Assembly: GCF_946902045.1 (NCBI RefSeq)
Contig: NZ_OX336253.1
Span: 2,232,001-2,296,000, forward strand
Direction of reading: 5' to 3'
Length of the DNA: 64,000 nucleotides
From: Neisseria sp. Marseille-Q5346
GTDB taxonomy: Bacteria > Pseudomonadota > Gammaproteobacteria > Burkholderiales > Neisseriaceae
In this document: positions 51,401 to 59,472 of the stretch, piece by piece
Numbering within the stretch: the first letter of the stretch is position 1
How the letters are laid out: the number at the start of each line of letters is the position of its first letter
Notes under the pieces: generated by a model
What the model saw: the letters and a program-made list of their open reading frames with translations, nothing else
Told to the model about the DNA's origin: nothing
Database searches by the model: none
Made by a program: the position numbers and the translations under genes

Positions 51401-52248
51401 TTGCTGTCGATATTCAGGTAGCGGGTACCGGTAATGGCGGCATTTTGAATGTTTTGTTTGGCGCGTTTATCGGTCGCGTGGATGCGGATGGTACCGGCGC
51501 GCATACTGCCGAAGATATGGCCGTCAAGCACCGGCGCATTTGAAGCTGCGTCCAATGCTTCGATTTGTGCGGTTTTGTAGTCGAAGTTGCTTTTGCCTGA
51601 AGAAACGTTGATGGCATCGGCGGCATTAACATTGGCTGATTTGCCGACAACAACTTGCGGCGCGAGCAGGTCAACTACGCGGTTGCCGCTCAAATTGCCG
51701 TTTACTTGCAGTTGTTTGCCATTGTCGCTGATATTGAAAGATTTCAACGCGCCGTCTGAAACGGTTGGCGTACCGACAACCAAGGATGCGCGGTTGGCAT
51801 TCAGGATGCTGCCGCCGTTGTGGGTAATGCCGTTAGGGTTTGCCAAAACATAGTCTGCGGCAATACCGAAGATCTCTTGCTGACCCAAGATTAGAGAAGG
51901 GTTTTTGCTGACCACTTCGTTCAAGATCACAGATGCGGCCTGACCTTGGAAATTTTTGTTGGCAGACAGGTTTCCGGCCAGTTGGGATTTACCGGCAGAC
52001 AGGGCGTTATTCAAAACGGCACCGTGTTGGGAAACGTTGTACTTGTTATATTGGTTGTGAGAAAGACCTTGGGCCGTCGGTGCGGCAATGTTGACGATGT
52101 CAACATTGTGTTGCTGCTGTACCGAAGTTTGGCCGATGGCTTCGATATTGGCGGCTACCGCTGCATTTCCCAGGAATGCAAAGCACACGGCGACAGTTAC
52201 TTTGCCGGAAGCTGAGAGCTTAGGCTGATATAAAGTGTCGATTTTCAT
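48490..52248 (-). CDS. tpsA: TpsA two-partner secretion exoprotein (FHA/HrpA-like), no toxin tail
   Basis: A 1252-residue secreted beta-helix protein. It has an extended signal peptide (cut near AVAAN) and a TPS domain at residues ~33-280 containing VLANPNGITHNGGSILNANR, the NPNGI motif recognised by the TpsB partner. A long repetitive body follows, rich in Asn, Ser, Thr, Gly and Ala (TGNINSNAV-like repeats), as in filamentous haemagglutinins. It ends abruptly with YTYRPRQPSYARRRLRY. There is no VENN motif or CdiA-type C-terminal toxin and no immunity gene next to it, so an adhesin role is more likely than contact-dependent inhibition. Partner tpsB is upstream on the same strand. Confidence 0.92.
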   Translation of the reverse strand: MKIDTLYQPKLSASGKVTVAVCFAFLGNAAVAANIEAIGQTSVQQQHNVDIVNIAAPTAQGLSHNQYNKYNVSQHGAVLNNALSAGKSQLAGNLSANKNFQGQAASVILNEVVSKNPSLILGQQEIFGIAADYVLANPNGITHNGGSILNANRASLVVGTPTVSDGALKSFNISDNGKQLQVNGNLSGNRVVDLLAPQVVVGKSANVNAADAINVSSGKSNFDYKTAQIEALDAASNAPVLDGHIFGSMRAGTIRIHATDKRAKQNIQNAAITGTRYLNIDSKGNLSIQSANLTGAQMELFARDTDIKGTVTSHSANKSSSGKEAQNVQHFRSDRNKTENFTASNINASESLTLNNSGSLNLSAANINAGALTASATGNINSNAVKTTNRTESDHTQSKGLWYNNNLSSSTDESLHQTKINAGSVNIATTGKVQLDATELNSAADARIAAQQGIVLSSNSETNSSSTYVSFKNETAALKTGIATKSSKNSTAHQTKISAAGDIGLISEGDLSTYGANIAANGNVVTDVNNINLGTQTTINTNSLDDQKKYWGGLFGGESQVQNNRTENLHGSSITANSNVVLGAKNGVNVYGSTVEGQAGTFVSSKAGNVDIKNATSTDTSAQSARKGTIFNITTSKASSNSSIEKVTGSTLVSNADLTVVSNKDINVIGSALFAAQKLQLASAGDLTIDAAKAVENKQVNEYSIKGYSGIETNKENGSVTAKAGIKFTDTHTDTHSVGLNGSILTGKNTQLSSNSNVTVSGSQINGEESVNISAANDVNIVASKGSNTVTESGRVTDLGVSATAYEKNNVAGIGLSVGITSTKTDATTVTNTSHVSNINTGGNATITANGNINQEGTVINATGNVVESAKNVTHAAAHSGAKSDVKQNGGGLVVSAGISTNKGIGGEITAQGQGNSSTHNESTATVTTINAGNAIVLANDKVSDEGTKYDVTGAINIDAGSYHNTAAHNTSNSSSKQGGASLTVGAYTKDGSNVDVNANLNVNYADENKKESTAVKGDMNATNVVINAKDSAEIASNITANNNVNITAGNGVTFTESANTASNQGTAVNVGIGAGATINVETGVAVPHVNGSVGVNKTDNASSTATGANVAAGNNIKINANNGDVNLHGTNLVSNNSVEVEGNKVNTSGAISSVNEKNLTVNVNGSYASGKPNGGINAKGKNDASVTNTANVIQSDNVVITTGSPTGLSVNNTTINGNNVAYYYDDSKAPAANRYTYRPRQPSYARRRLRY

Positions 52249-52411
52249 GGATTTTAATCCTTATTTATCGTGATGGAGATTGAATCAGAAATCCCATATT
52301 GGGTATGGGATTTCTGTTGAGGAAATTTTTGAATGTATTAACATTGTTATGAAATTTTTTACAATCATACCACCAGTACGGCCTTGTGTGCACTATTTCA
52401 AATGCAAATAA

Positions 52412-52468
52412 AAACCGCTCATCTTATTGATATTAATGGAAAATTAATAATGTTAAGATGAGCGGTTT
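52412..52468 (-). terminator. Long inverted repeat between tpsB and tpsA (attenuator/terminator)
   Basis: AAACCGCTCATCTTA (52412-52426) and TAAGATGAGCGGTTT (52454-52468) form a perfect 15-bp stem, with an inner ATTAAT/ATTAAT dyad. In the direction of transcription it is followed by TTTTTATTT. It lies 36 bp after the tpsB stop, so it should cut most transcription before tpsA or act as an attenuator. Confidence 0.8.
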
Positions 52469-52503
52469 ATATATTGGATAAAAGGATATATATTTACATA
52501 ATT

Positions 52504-54171
52504 TTAAAATGGAATGCGTAAAGAAACGGTCACATGATCCTGTGTTTCGCTGTTTGATTGGTTGGGCATGCGCACAAAACCTTTGCCGTAGTCGGCAGAA
52601 AGCTGCCATTTGTCCGCCTTGCCCAAATTCAAACCTGCCACTAAGCCCATGGCGCGTTGCGAACCTTCGTGATGATTTTTGGCAACACCGATGTCTGCGC
52701 CCAGATAAGGTTCGATATAGATGCCGTGAGGCGTATTGCGGCGGAAATAAACGGTATTGCTCAACAGGACTGCGCTGCTTGCGCTCAAAGAAGTCGAACG
52801 GAAACCGCGTACATTTTGATAACCGACGATGTCCATTTCTTTGGCGGCAAACAAATCATGCGGGCTATATTGGGCATCGATTTGGTGATGGTTGCGCACG
52901 ATCCATTTGCCCAATGGGCGGTTTTGAATCAAATTGCTTTGCAAGGATACAGAGGTATAGCGTTTGTCGAACGGTGTGTGTTCGGTATTTTTTGCAAACC
53001 CTTGTTCCACGCCGATATTGTTGAGCCAAATGCCGTTTGGCAGGATGGCCGTGTGCGACAGGCCGACTTGTGCCGAATAAATTTCCGGGCTTTGCAATTC
53101 CAGTTTGCTGTCGGCAAATTTTGCAGTCTGTTTCACATAGTCGATGCCGGCATAGGCGGAGGCAATGTGTTTTTGACTGCGTGAGAATACGCGGTCTGCT
53201 TTGATTCCTGCTGCTTTGGATTGGGAGCGGTAGGCGTAGCGCGTTACGCTGGGCGTTAGGATGCTTTGCGATTGCGACGCGGCGGCGTAAGTGCTGAATG
53301 TCCATGCGCCATAAGGAACTTGGTAGAACAGGCTGCCGCCGCGACTGTAATGGCTGTCGTGGTTGTTTAGATTGGTGTAGCCGTTTAGATAAAGGGAATC
53401 GCTCAATCCCAACGGGCTGCCGATATTCAGGCTGCCGCGCAGTGTCGTGGTATTGGGTTTGCTGCCTTTATTGTCGATGGTAATGCTGCCGCCCCAATGT
53501 TTTTCGGCATCGTTGTTGAGTTGGATGGAGGCGGTGCCGTCATCATGCGGATAAACATCGATGCTGACGTTGTTGCCGACAACATGGTTTGCCTGTTCGA
53601 TACCTTGGTCGAGGTATTGGATGTTCAGCGGTTTACCTTGATGATTGGGGAAGAGGGTGTCGACGTTAACTGTACGGGAGCCGCCGGTAATCTCACGGAT
53701 TTTGCCTTCGATGACGGCCAATTTCAGGATGCGTTCAGGCGTGGTTTCAAATTTGATTTGCGTGTGCGGATAGCCTTGAGCGATATATTCGGCAACGATA
53801 TCCCGGTTCAGTTGGTTGATGTTGTTTTGATTGATGCATTTGGGGAGCTTGGCTTCAATCTTTTTGGAATCGATGAGCGTAATGCCGGAAAGTTCGATAC
53901 CGGTGTAATCCAAACATTCGGTATTGTTTTCAGACGGCACCTCTTGTGCAACCGTGTCGTTATCTTGTTTTTTCTGTAAATCCCATGCCGACTGCTCGCG
54001 TTTTTGGATTTCGACCGAATGAATCTGATCGAGATTGTCGCGGAAGTCTTTGTCGAATTGGTTGGGTACGTTTTTATCGATTTGATCAAGCGGATTGGGT
54101 GTATTGGCCGTATAGGCGTTCAGTGCGGAGAGAATCAATACGGGCAGGGGAAGAAGGCGGGATTTATACAT
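52504..54171 (-). CDS. tpsB: TpsB outer-membrane transporter (ShlB/FhaC/HecB family)
   Basis: A 555-residue Omp85-superfamily pore that exports TpsA. It has a signal peptide (cut near LNAYTAN) and a linker rich in Gln/Asn. The POTRA domains span ~80-230 (CLDYTGIELSGITLIDSKKI, then YIAQGYPHTQIKFETTPERI). The 16-strand barrel carries the VRGF signature (GYQNVRGFRSTSL near residue 447). The protein ends RIPF with a terminal Phe, as required for BAM insertion. It is upstream of tpsA, the usual TPS order, separated by 255 bp with a strong hairpin. Confidence 0.93.
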   Translation of the reverse strand: MYKSRLLPLPVLILSALNAYTANTPNPLDQIDKNVPNQFDKDFRDNLDQIHSVEIQKREQSAWDLQKKQDNDTVAQEVPSENNTECLDYTGIELSGITLIDSKKIEAKLPKCINQNNINQLNRDIVAEYIAQGYPHTQIKFETTPERILKLAVIEGKIREITGGSRTVNVDTLFPNHQGKPLNIQYLDQGIEQANHVVGNNVSIDVYPHDDGTASIQLNNDAEKHWGGSITIDNKGSKPNTTTLRGSLNIGSPLGLSDSLYLNGYTNLNNHDSHYSRGGSLFYQVPYGAWTFSTYAAASQSQSILTPSVTRYAYRSQSKAAGIKADRVFSRSQKHIASAYAGIDYVKQTAKFADSKLELQSPEIYSAQVGLSHTAILPNGIWLNNIGVEQGFAKNTEHTPFDKRYTSVSLQSNLIQNRPLGKWIVRNHHQIDAQYSPHDLFAAKEMDIVGYQNVRGFRSTSLSASSAVLLSNTVYFRRNTPHGIYIEPYLGADIGVAKNHHEGSQRAMGLVAGLNLGKADKWQLSADYGKGFVRMPNQSNSETQDHVTVSLRIPF

Positions 54172-54333
54172 GGTGTCGTAATTTTATAGGGATAATAATT
54201 GGGTTTATTTTATCGAAAATAGCTGCTTGGGGCGTATCGGTTTTTATCCTTGTCTGTAATCAGGGTTTATTAAGCAACAATGGGATAAATTTCTATGATA
54301 ATACCATAAAAATATTAAGGGAATTTAAATAAC

Positions 54334-54364
54334 AAAAACCTGCCTTGGAAAAGGCAGGTTTTTT
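54334..54364 (-). terminator. Intrinsic terminator after the DyP gene
   Basis: AAAAACCTGCCTT (54334-54346) pairs with AAGGCAGGTTTTTT (54351-54364) around 4 nt. The A/T flanks make it usable from either strand. Confidence 0.85.
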
Positions 54365-54382
54365 CAGACAGCCTGAGAGCCG

Positions 54383-55291
54383 TTAAAGATTTTGCAAACG
54401 CTCGACAGAAGGCGCGTAGTAGTAAGCACCTGATACGGCTTTAGACAAATATTTCAGCAGTAAGTCGGTTTTGCCGTCTGCATCGCCGAACATATTGAGC
54501 AGTTGAACTTCGATATTGTGCAGCGTGTTGCAATAGGAAGTAAACATCAAACCATGTTCGCCGCTGATTTTGCCGAAGGGCAGGCTGCGGCGGACAATTT
54601 TCAAGCCAACGCCGTTTTCTTTGACGTTGACGCGGCCGAGATGGGAGTCGGGCAGGCGTACATCTTTGCTGAATTCGTCATTGGCTTCTTTGCTGCGGCC
54701 AACGCTGGCTTCTTGTTCGGCAGTAGGAACGGCATCCCATTTTTTCAAATCGTGCAGGTATTTTTGCAGCAAAACATAGCTGCCGCCGGCATCAGGCTTG
54801 CCTTCGGGGATGATGGCAACATTGCGCACATTGTCATCGCCCTGCGGATTTTCCGTGCCATCGACAAAGCCGTCCAAGCCGCGGTCTTCATACAGGCGCA
54901 GGCCGTGTTCTTCAGTGGATACGCGGATGCTGTCGCCGAATGCGCTGAAAACAGATTGAGCCAAGGCATAAGCGGCTTTTTGCTCGGTGGCTTGAATGTG
55001 GATATAGAGGTCGTGTTGGGTGGAAGGGGCGAGGCCATTGCCCAATTCAGGGAAAGGTTTGATTTCTCTGCCTTCGTCAGTATGGCCGAACGATTGCCAT
55101 GCGCGGCTGCCGAAGGCAATGGTCAAACCCAAAATATCATTCGGAAAACGGGTTTTTAATTTGGCCAGAGCCTCCAAAGAAAGACGGCAGGCAGATTTGA
55201 TGTCTTCATTGCGGCCGTCTGAAATGTCTGCTTCGATAAAAATACCGGCTTGTGCGTGATCAGGAATAATAGCTGATTGAGGTTGGCTCAT
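54383..55291 (-). CDS. Dye-decolourising (DyP-type) peroxidase, YfeX-like
   Basis: A 302-residue haem peroxidase. It has the DyP signature GFVDGTENPQ near residue 138-147 (catalytic Asp), LPDSHLGRVN near 203 with the probable proximal His, and IVRRSLPFG near 222 with the distal Arg. No Tat or Sec signal is seen, so it is cytoplasmic like E. coli YfeX, which has been linked to haem or porphyrinogen oxidation. The ATG at 55291 has an AAAGGA site; a TTG five codons upstream is ignored. A single DUS lies inside near the start (SDGR) and another upstream at 55344-55355. Confidence 0.9.
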   Translation of the reverse strand: MSQPQSAIIPDHAQAGIFIEADISDGRNEDIKSACRLSLEALAKLKTRFPNDILGLTIAFGSRAWQSFGHTDEGREIKPFPELGNGLAPSTQHDLYIHIQATEQKAAYALAQSVFSAFGDSIRVSTEEHGLRLYEDRGLDGFVDGTENPQGDDNVRNVAIIPEGKPDAGGSYVLLQKYLHDLKKWDAVPTAEQEASVGRSKEANDEFSKDVRLPDSHLGRVNVKENGVGLKIVRRSLPFGKISGEHGLMFTSYCNTLHNIEVQLLNMFGDADGKTDLLLKYLSKAVSGAYYYAPSVERLQNL

Positions 55292-55394
55292 GATGATTCC
55301 TTTCAAAATATTATGGGTTTTTACGTGGGGGATTATACACTGAAAGTTTCAGACGGCCTAAAATCTGCCTTTTGATTTTTTAGGGCGGAAAGGC

Positions 55395-56483
55395 ATGTTT
55401 GGCAAGATGTTTTTTGTGAGCGTCATTCTGTTGCAAGTGTTTACATTCGGGCTTGGGCGTTCGCTGCAATGGCTGTTTGCGCCTTGGATAGGCAAAGTCG
55501 GCAGACGTTGGCTGATGGGTATTTCCTATTTCATTACAAACGGCTTGTTGGTCGGCTTGCTGCTGGAGTTGGGGCATATGATGTTCCGCGTGGTGGCGTT
55601 TTGGATGGTGATCTTGCTGTTTGTAATGTATGCCGCGTTGGCGACATTTATCCTGTATCTTTTGCTGCGCCGTTTTGTGGCACGCCAACCGCTTTCTCGA
55701 AGCCTGCGGCTGTTTGCGCCTTTGTTTGTGGCCGGTTTGCTCGGTTTTGGGATGTATAACGCCTATACGCCTGTTGTTCACCATCAGACTGTATTCATCA
55801 ATAAGAAAATGGATAAGCCGCTGCGTATCGGCGTCGCCAGTGATTTGCACTTGGGGATTTTGTTTGGCGCGCGTCAATTAGACAAGCTGACGGACATTAT
55901 GAAGCAGGAACAAGTCGATATGGTGTTGCTGCCGGGCGATTTGATGGACGATACCGTCGATGCATACCTGAAAGAAAACATGAAACCGCATTTACAGAAG
56001 CTGACTGCGCCGATGGGCGTTTACGCCACTTTGGGCAATCATGATTGGTTTCGCGATCAGAAGCGCATCAAACATGAATTGGAAGCGGCAGGTTTGACGG
56101 TTTTGGCCAATCAGGTTTTGGAAGTGAATGGTGTGTTGCTGGTAGGGCGGAGTGATGATTTGGATCGCAAGCGCCCCAGTGCGGAGCAGCTTTTAGAAGG
56201 TCAAAATACCCAATTACCGGTTTTATTGATGGACCACCGTCCTACTTCAATCGAAACCCATGCCCGGCTGCCGATTGATGTGCAGGTTTCCGGCCATGTC
56301 CACAACGGCCAAGTTGCACCTGCCAACCTTATCGTCCGTACGCTTTATCGTCTTGCTTACGGTTATGAGGAGATCGGCAACGGCCATTTCTTCACCACTT
56401 CTGGCTACGGCTTCTGGGGCATTCCCCTTCGTTTGGGTTCGCAATCAGAAGTGTGGGTTATCGACATCAAGTCAAGGCATTGA
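55395..56483 (+). CDS. Membrane-bound metallophosphoesterase (YkuE/YaeI-like)
   Basis: A 362-residue protein with four N-terminal hydrophobic segments (residues ~5-125), then a calcineurin-like phosphoesterase domain. The metal motifs are VASDLHLGILFG (D-x-H, near residue 150), LLPGDLMDD (G-D, near 178), LGNHDWFRD (G-N-H-D, near 215) and SGHVHNGQV (G-H-x-H, near 297). Relatives hydrolyse UDP-diacylglucosamine or phosphodiesters at the membrane, but lipid A synthesis uses a different soluble LpxH, so the substrate is open. It is followed by an inverted DUS terminator. Confidence 0.9.
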   Translation: MFGKMFFVSVILLQVFTFGLGRSLQWLFAPWIGKVGRRWLMGISYFITNGLLVGLLLELGHMMFRVVAFWMVILLFVMYAALATFILYLLLRRFVARQPLSRSLRLFAPLFVAGLLGFGMYNAYTPVVHHQTVFINKKMDKPLRIGVASDLHLGILFGARQLDKLTDIMKQEQVDMVLLPGDLMDDTVDAYLKENMKPHLQKLTAPMGVYATLGNHDWFRDQKRIKHELEAAGLTVLANQVLEVNGVLLVGRSDDLDRKRPSAEQLLEGQNTQLPVLLMDHRPTSIETHARLPIDVQVSGHVHNGQVAPANLIVRTLYRLAYGYEEIGNGHFFTTSGYGFWGIPLRLGSQSEVWVIDIKSRH

Positions 56484-56511
56484 AATAAAAATATAAACTT
56501 CAGGCCGTCTG

Positions 56512-56541
56512 AATTTCAGACGGCCTTTTTTATGAAAATTG
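56512..56541. terminator. Inverted DUS pair
   Basis: AGGCCGTCTGAA (56512-56523) and TTCAGACGGCCT (56525-56536), 1-nt gap, T run. Confidence 0.8.
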
Positions 56542-56625
56542 GGAAAAAATATTGAAATTGGATTATAATCGATGTTAATAAAATCAGCCACCGATATGAG
56601 TGGCATCATAACTAGGGAACTCACT

Positions 56626-57216
56626 ATGGGCATTATCAGTCTTGTACTTATCTTCGTATCAATCGCCGCCGTCTTATTGTATTTCAAACAACAGTTGAAA
56701 GACCGCAAAAAAGACTGTCGCGAATCCTTTGTCTCTTTGCGCATTGCGCTCGACTGCCGACATCAGGCCGTCCGTCATGTATTGGATGCATACAGCAAAC
56801 ATCTGTACGAGCAGGGCATTGCATCGGATCAACACGTTCAGCAGATGTGTACCGAAGTCGAAACTGCATTGGCGCAAACTGCCAAAACATTTTCCGAATA
56901 CAAAATCAAACATCTGTGTGAAGCCGAAACAGCATTGAATTATGCGCTGAAAAAATTGCAAACTGCTGTCAACGGCCTTTTGAAACAGTATCCTGATGAG
57001 CAATTGGCCGGTTTGATGGAAATGCTGGATGCTGCAGAAGCGGAAGTCGCATCGGCACGTCGCACTTACAACCGCAGAGCCGGAAGCTACAACCATCATT
57101 TGAACAAGCTGCCCAACCGCCTTGTCGCCAAGCCATTAGGCTTTGACAAGCAGGCAGGATTGGTTCGTTTTACGGAAAACCAAACGCAACGCATGAGCAG
57201 TAATATGTTGGCTTAA
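56626..57216 (+). CDS. LemA-like membrane-anchored protein
   Basis: A 196-residue protein with one N-terminal transmembrane helix (GIISLVLIFVSIAAVLLYF) and a long helical cytoplasmic or periplasmic part. The later segment RRTYNRRAGSYNHHLNKLPN followed by LVAKPLGFDKQ resembles the LemA pattern (YN-x-Y/H-N-x-x-x-x-x-P-x-x-L/V-x-A-x-x-x-G-F). Several Leu/Gln-rich helices with coiled-coil character precede it. LemA function is unknown. ATG 56626 follows AGGGAAC; in-frame ATGs at 56572 and 56596 are less likely. Confidence 0.72.
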   Translation: MGIISLVLIFVSIAAVLLYFKQQLKDRKKDCRESFVSLRIALDCRHQAVRHVLDAYSKHLYEQGIASDQHVQQMCTEVETALAQTAKTFSEYKIKHLCEAETALNYALKKLQTAVNGLLKQYPDEQLAGLMEMLDAAEAEVASARRTYNRRAGSYNHHLNKLPNRLVAKPLGFDKQAGLVRFTENQTQRMSSNMLA

Positions 57217-57251
57217 AAATTAAGCAGTTCGCTGAATAAGTGATAAACAAA

Positions 57252-57286
57252 AGGCCGTCTGAAATATTAATTTCAGACGGCCTTTT
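57252..57286. terminator. Inverted DUS pair between LemA-like gene and ape1
   Basis: AGGCCGTCTGAA (57252-57263) with TTCAGACGGCCT (57272-57283), serving convergent genes. Confidence 0.85.
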
Positions 57287-57324
57287 GTGTGCTCTTAATG
57301 AAAAATACTTAGGCTTTGGCCAAT

Positions 57325-58437
57325 TTATTGGGCAAAGCGGATCAGGCTGTCGGCAAGCTTATCGGCTGCAGTTTCATAACCTTGTGCAGAGAAGTGAACG
57401 CCGTCTTTGGCTGCCAAGCCTTGAGCCATCCAGCTTTTCATGCTGCATGCCCCGCCCATCGCATCCTGCCAAGACCAGAACATGATTTTTTCGTCACGGG
57501 CAACGCGTTGCTGCATTTGTTGTACTTCGCTGAGTAAGACCGGACGGTTGCCACAGCTGCCGTAGGCAGTTTTCAAAGATTCCGGAGCGCCGAGGATCAG
57601 GATACCTGCGTTGGGCAGGGTATTTTTGATTTGACGGATGTAATTGCGCCATGTCCGCTCGGTAGAGGAAATATCGAGGTTGCCGGAAAAGGCTTCGTTG
57701 GTACCGTAGGCAAGGATGATTAAATCGGCTTTGGTTTGTGCCAAATCTTCCCACATACCCGGCCGCCATTTTGACCATTGGGATAACTGTGCGCCGTTGA
57801 TGCCCATGGCGGAAACGGTTACGCCGCGTCCTGGGCGTTCGATATTAATGAAACCGATTTGCCAAGGCATGCTGCTGCTGAGCGTCATTGGCAGGGAGGC
57901 GTTGGTATGCAACAGTTGCCAGCCGTTTTGTTTGGCCGGGATTTCGCGGCCGTTGACGGTCAGGGTTTGCTCGGACCAAACCGGTTTGCCGAAAATGGAG
58001 ATTTGTTGCATATCCATGCTGCCATCGGCTGCGCTTAAGGTAACGCTGCCGCCATCGGCGCGTGCTTCAATACCGCCGAAAGAAAAATCGCTGTGTGATT
58101 TGCGGCTGCTGATGGTGTTCCAACCGCTGCCGCTGTAACGGACGGTAGCCATACGCTGGCCCTTGACGGTGTTGGGATAAACCCAACCGATGCCGCCATT
58201 GCCCCATTGTTGTTGCAAACGGCGACGCAGGCGGTCGGTGAAATAGTCGCCGGCGGTGTGTGAGTCGCCGACTTGGATAATGCGGAACTTGCCGTCTGAC
58301 GTATGGTTGAGCTGTTGCAGTTTGTTCAGCCAGGCAGGGCGGTTGGAGCCATAGTTGCTTAACAGGCCGTCATTGGTTGCGCAGGCGGTAATAGGGAGTG
58401 CGAGAAGCGTGAGGAGTAAGGTTTTATTAAATTTCAT
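57325..58437 (-). CDS. ape1: Peptidoglycan O-acetylesterase Ape1
   Basis: Ape1 removes O-acetyl groups from MurNAc in the periplasm, re-opening the glycan to lytic transglycosylases. The 370-residue protein begins with a lipoprotein-like signal (LLALPITAC). The SGNH/GDSL-type blocks are IIQVGDSHTAGDYF near residue 53 (nucleophile Ser), GINGAQLSQW near 220 (Gly), LAYGTNEAF near 244 (Asn) and KDGVHFSAQG near 345 (Asp and His). Its start overlaps the patB stop by 4 bp, indicating translational coupling in a patA-patB-ape1 operon. Confidence 0.92.
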   Translation of the reverse strand: MKFNKTLLLTLLALPITACATNDGLLSNYGSNRPAWLNKLQQLNHTSDGKFRIIQVGDSHTAGDYFTDRLRRRLQQQWGNGGIGWVYPNTVKGQRMATVRYSGSGWNTISSRKSHSDFSFGGIEARADGGSVTLSAADGSMDMQQISIFGKPVWSEQTLTVNGREIPAKQNGWQLLHTNASLPMTLSSSMPWQIGFINIERPGRGVTVSAMGINGAQLSQWSKWRPGMWEDLAQTKADLIILAYGTNEAFSGNLDISSTERTWRNYIRQIKNTLPNAGILILGAPESLKTAYGSCGNRPVLLSEVQQMQQRVARDEKIMFWSWQDAMGGACSMKSWMAQGLAAKDGVHFSAQGYETAADKLADSLIRFAQ

Positions 58438-59462
58438 GGTTGTGTATCGTGTGTAAAATTAATTTTTTCCATAATTTTTCCGGCCAGTAGTTTTTGGCCT
58501 TCTGCGGAAAAGTGAATGCCGTCCTTGCTGCGGTAACGGATGATTTTTCCATCTACTTTGACAGAGTCGGCATATTCTTCTGCGCCATTGCTCAACAGTT
58601 TGTCGGTCGGCAGCCAGATGGCTTGAGGCGATACTGTACCCGACAGGATTTTGTCGAGGTAGCGCATCTGTTCGTTGAGCTTGGCTTTTTTCATGTAAGG
58701 AATGCCCAGCCAAATGACTTGGACATCATGTGCGGAGGCTGCATCAAGAATACGGCGGACGCGGTTGAGGTATTCTGCCTCCCATTCGGGGGAAGCGAAC
58801 TTCAGATATTTTTTACCCATCGGGAAATCCCAAGGGTCGTTAGGGCCTAAGAATACAACCAAAACGCGGATGTCGGGTTCTTTTTGCAAAGTTTGTTCGA
58901 TGGTTTTTGGCCAGTCGAAGAAATTGGGGTAGGACAAACCGGTACTTTGTTTGCTGAGGTTGACTGATTGTACGCCATATTCTTGCTTGAGGTGTTTTTG
59001 TACGAAAGGTGCAACGCCCTGCATCAGCGAGTCGCCGGCAAAGAAAACTTTATTGCCTTTTTTCAATACAACCTGCGTTGCCGACTGATCAGCCTGATTG
59101 CTTGGCTCGCTGGCGACGGTATCCGTATTGTTAGCCGCATCAGAAGCGGCAGTCTCTTTTTGATTGTCTGATGTTTCAATGTTTTCCGTATTTTCAGACG
59201 GCCTTGTTGTTTCAATGCCAGAGTTTTCCGAAACCAAAGCGTCTTCTGCTTCCAGCGAAGCTTTCAGGCCGTCTGAAAATTCGTAGGCTTTTTGTTGCCA
59301 ATCCGCACCGATACGCCACCAAGCGTATTCGGATAAAGGCTCAAGCGGGCTGTTCTCATGATAGGTCTGCTGCCAATAGGCATTGATGGAGTTTTGGGCA
59401 AACCACGTCAGCGCAACCGCACTGAGCAGAATCGAAACAAACAGGGAGATAAAGCGTTTCAT
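58434..59462 (-). CDS. patB: Peptidoglycan O-acetyltransferase PatB
   Basis: PatB transfers acetyl groups to the C6 hydroxyl of MurNAc in the periplasm. The 342-residue protein has an N-terminal membrane anchor (FISLFVSILLSAVALTWFA), then a low-complexity linker (residues ~70-125). The SGNH domain has FFAGDSLMQGVAPF near 142 (Ser), VVFLGPNDPW near 200 and KDGIHFSAEG near 313 (Asp, His). Two opposed DUS sit inside the linker (59193-59204 and 59267-59278), encoding RPSEN and SDGL. It lies 10 bp after patA and overlaps ape1 by 4 bp. Confidence 0.92.
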   Translation of the reverse strand: MKRFISLFVSILLSAVALTWFAQNSINAYWQQTYHENSPLEPLSEYAWWRIGADWQQKAYEFSDGLKASLEAEDALVSENSGIETTRPSENTENIETSDNQKETAASDAANNTDTVASEPSNQADQSATQVVLKKGNKVFFAGDSLMQGVAPFVQKHLKQEYGVQSVNLSKQSTGLSYPNFFDWPKTIEQTLQKEPDIRVLVVFLGPNDPWDFPMGKKYLKFASPEWEAEYLNRVRRILDAASAHDVQVIWLGIPYMKKAKLNEQMRYLDKILSGTVSPQAIWLPTDKLLSNGAEEYADSVKVDGKIIRYRSKDGIHFSAEGQKLLAGKIMEKINFTHDTQP

Positions 59463-59472
59463 GTTCTGCTCC

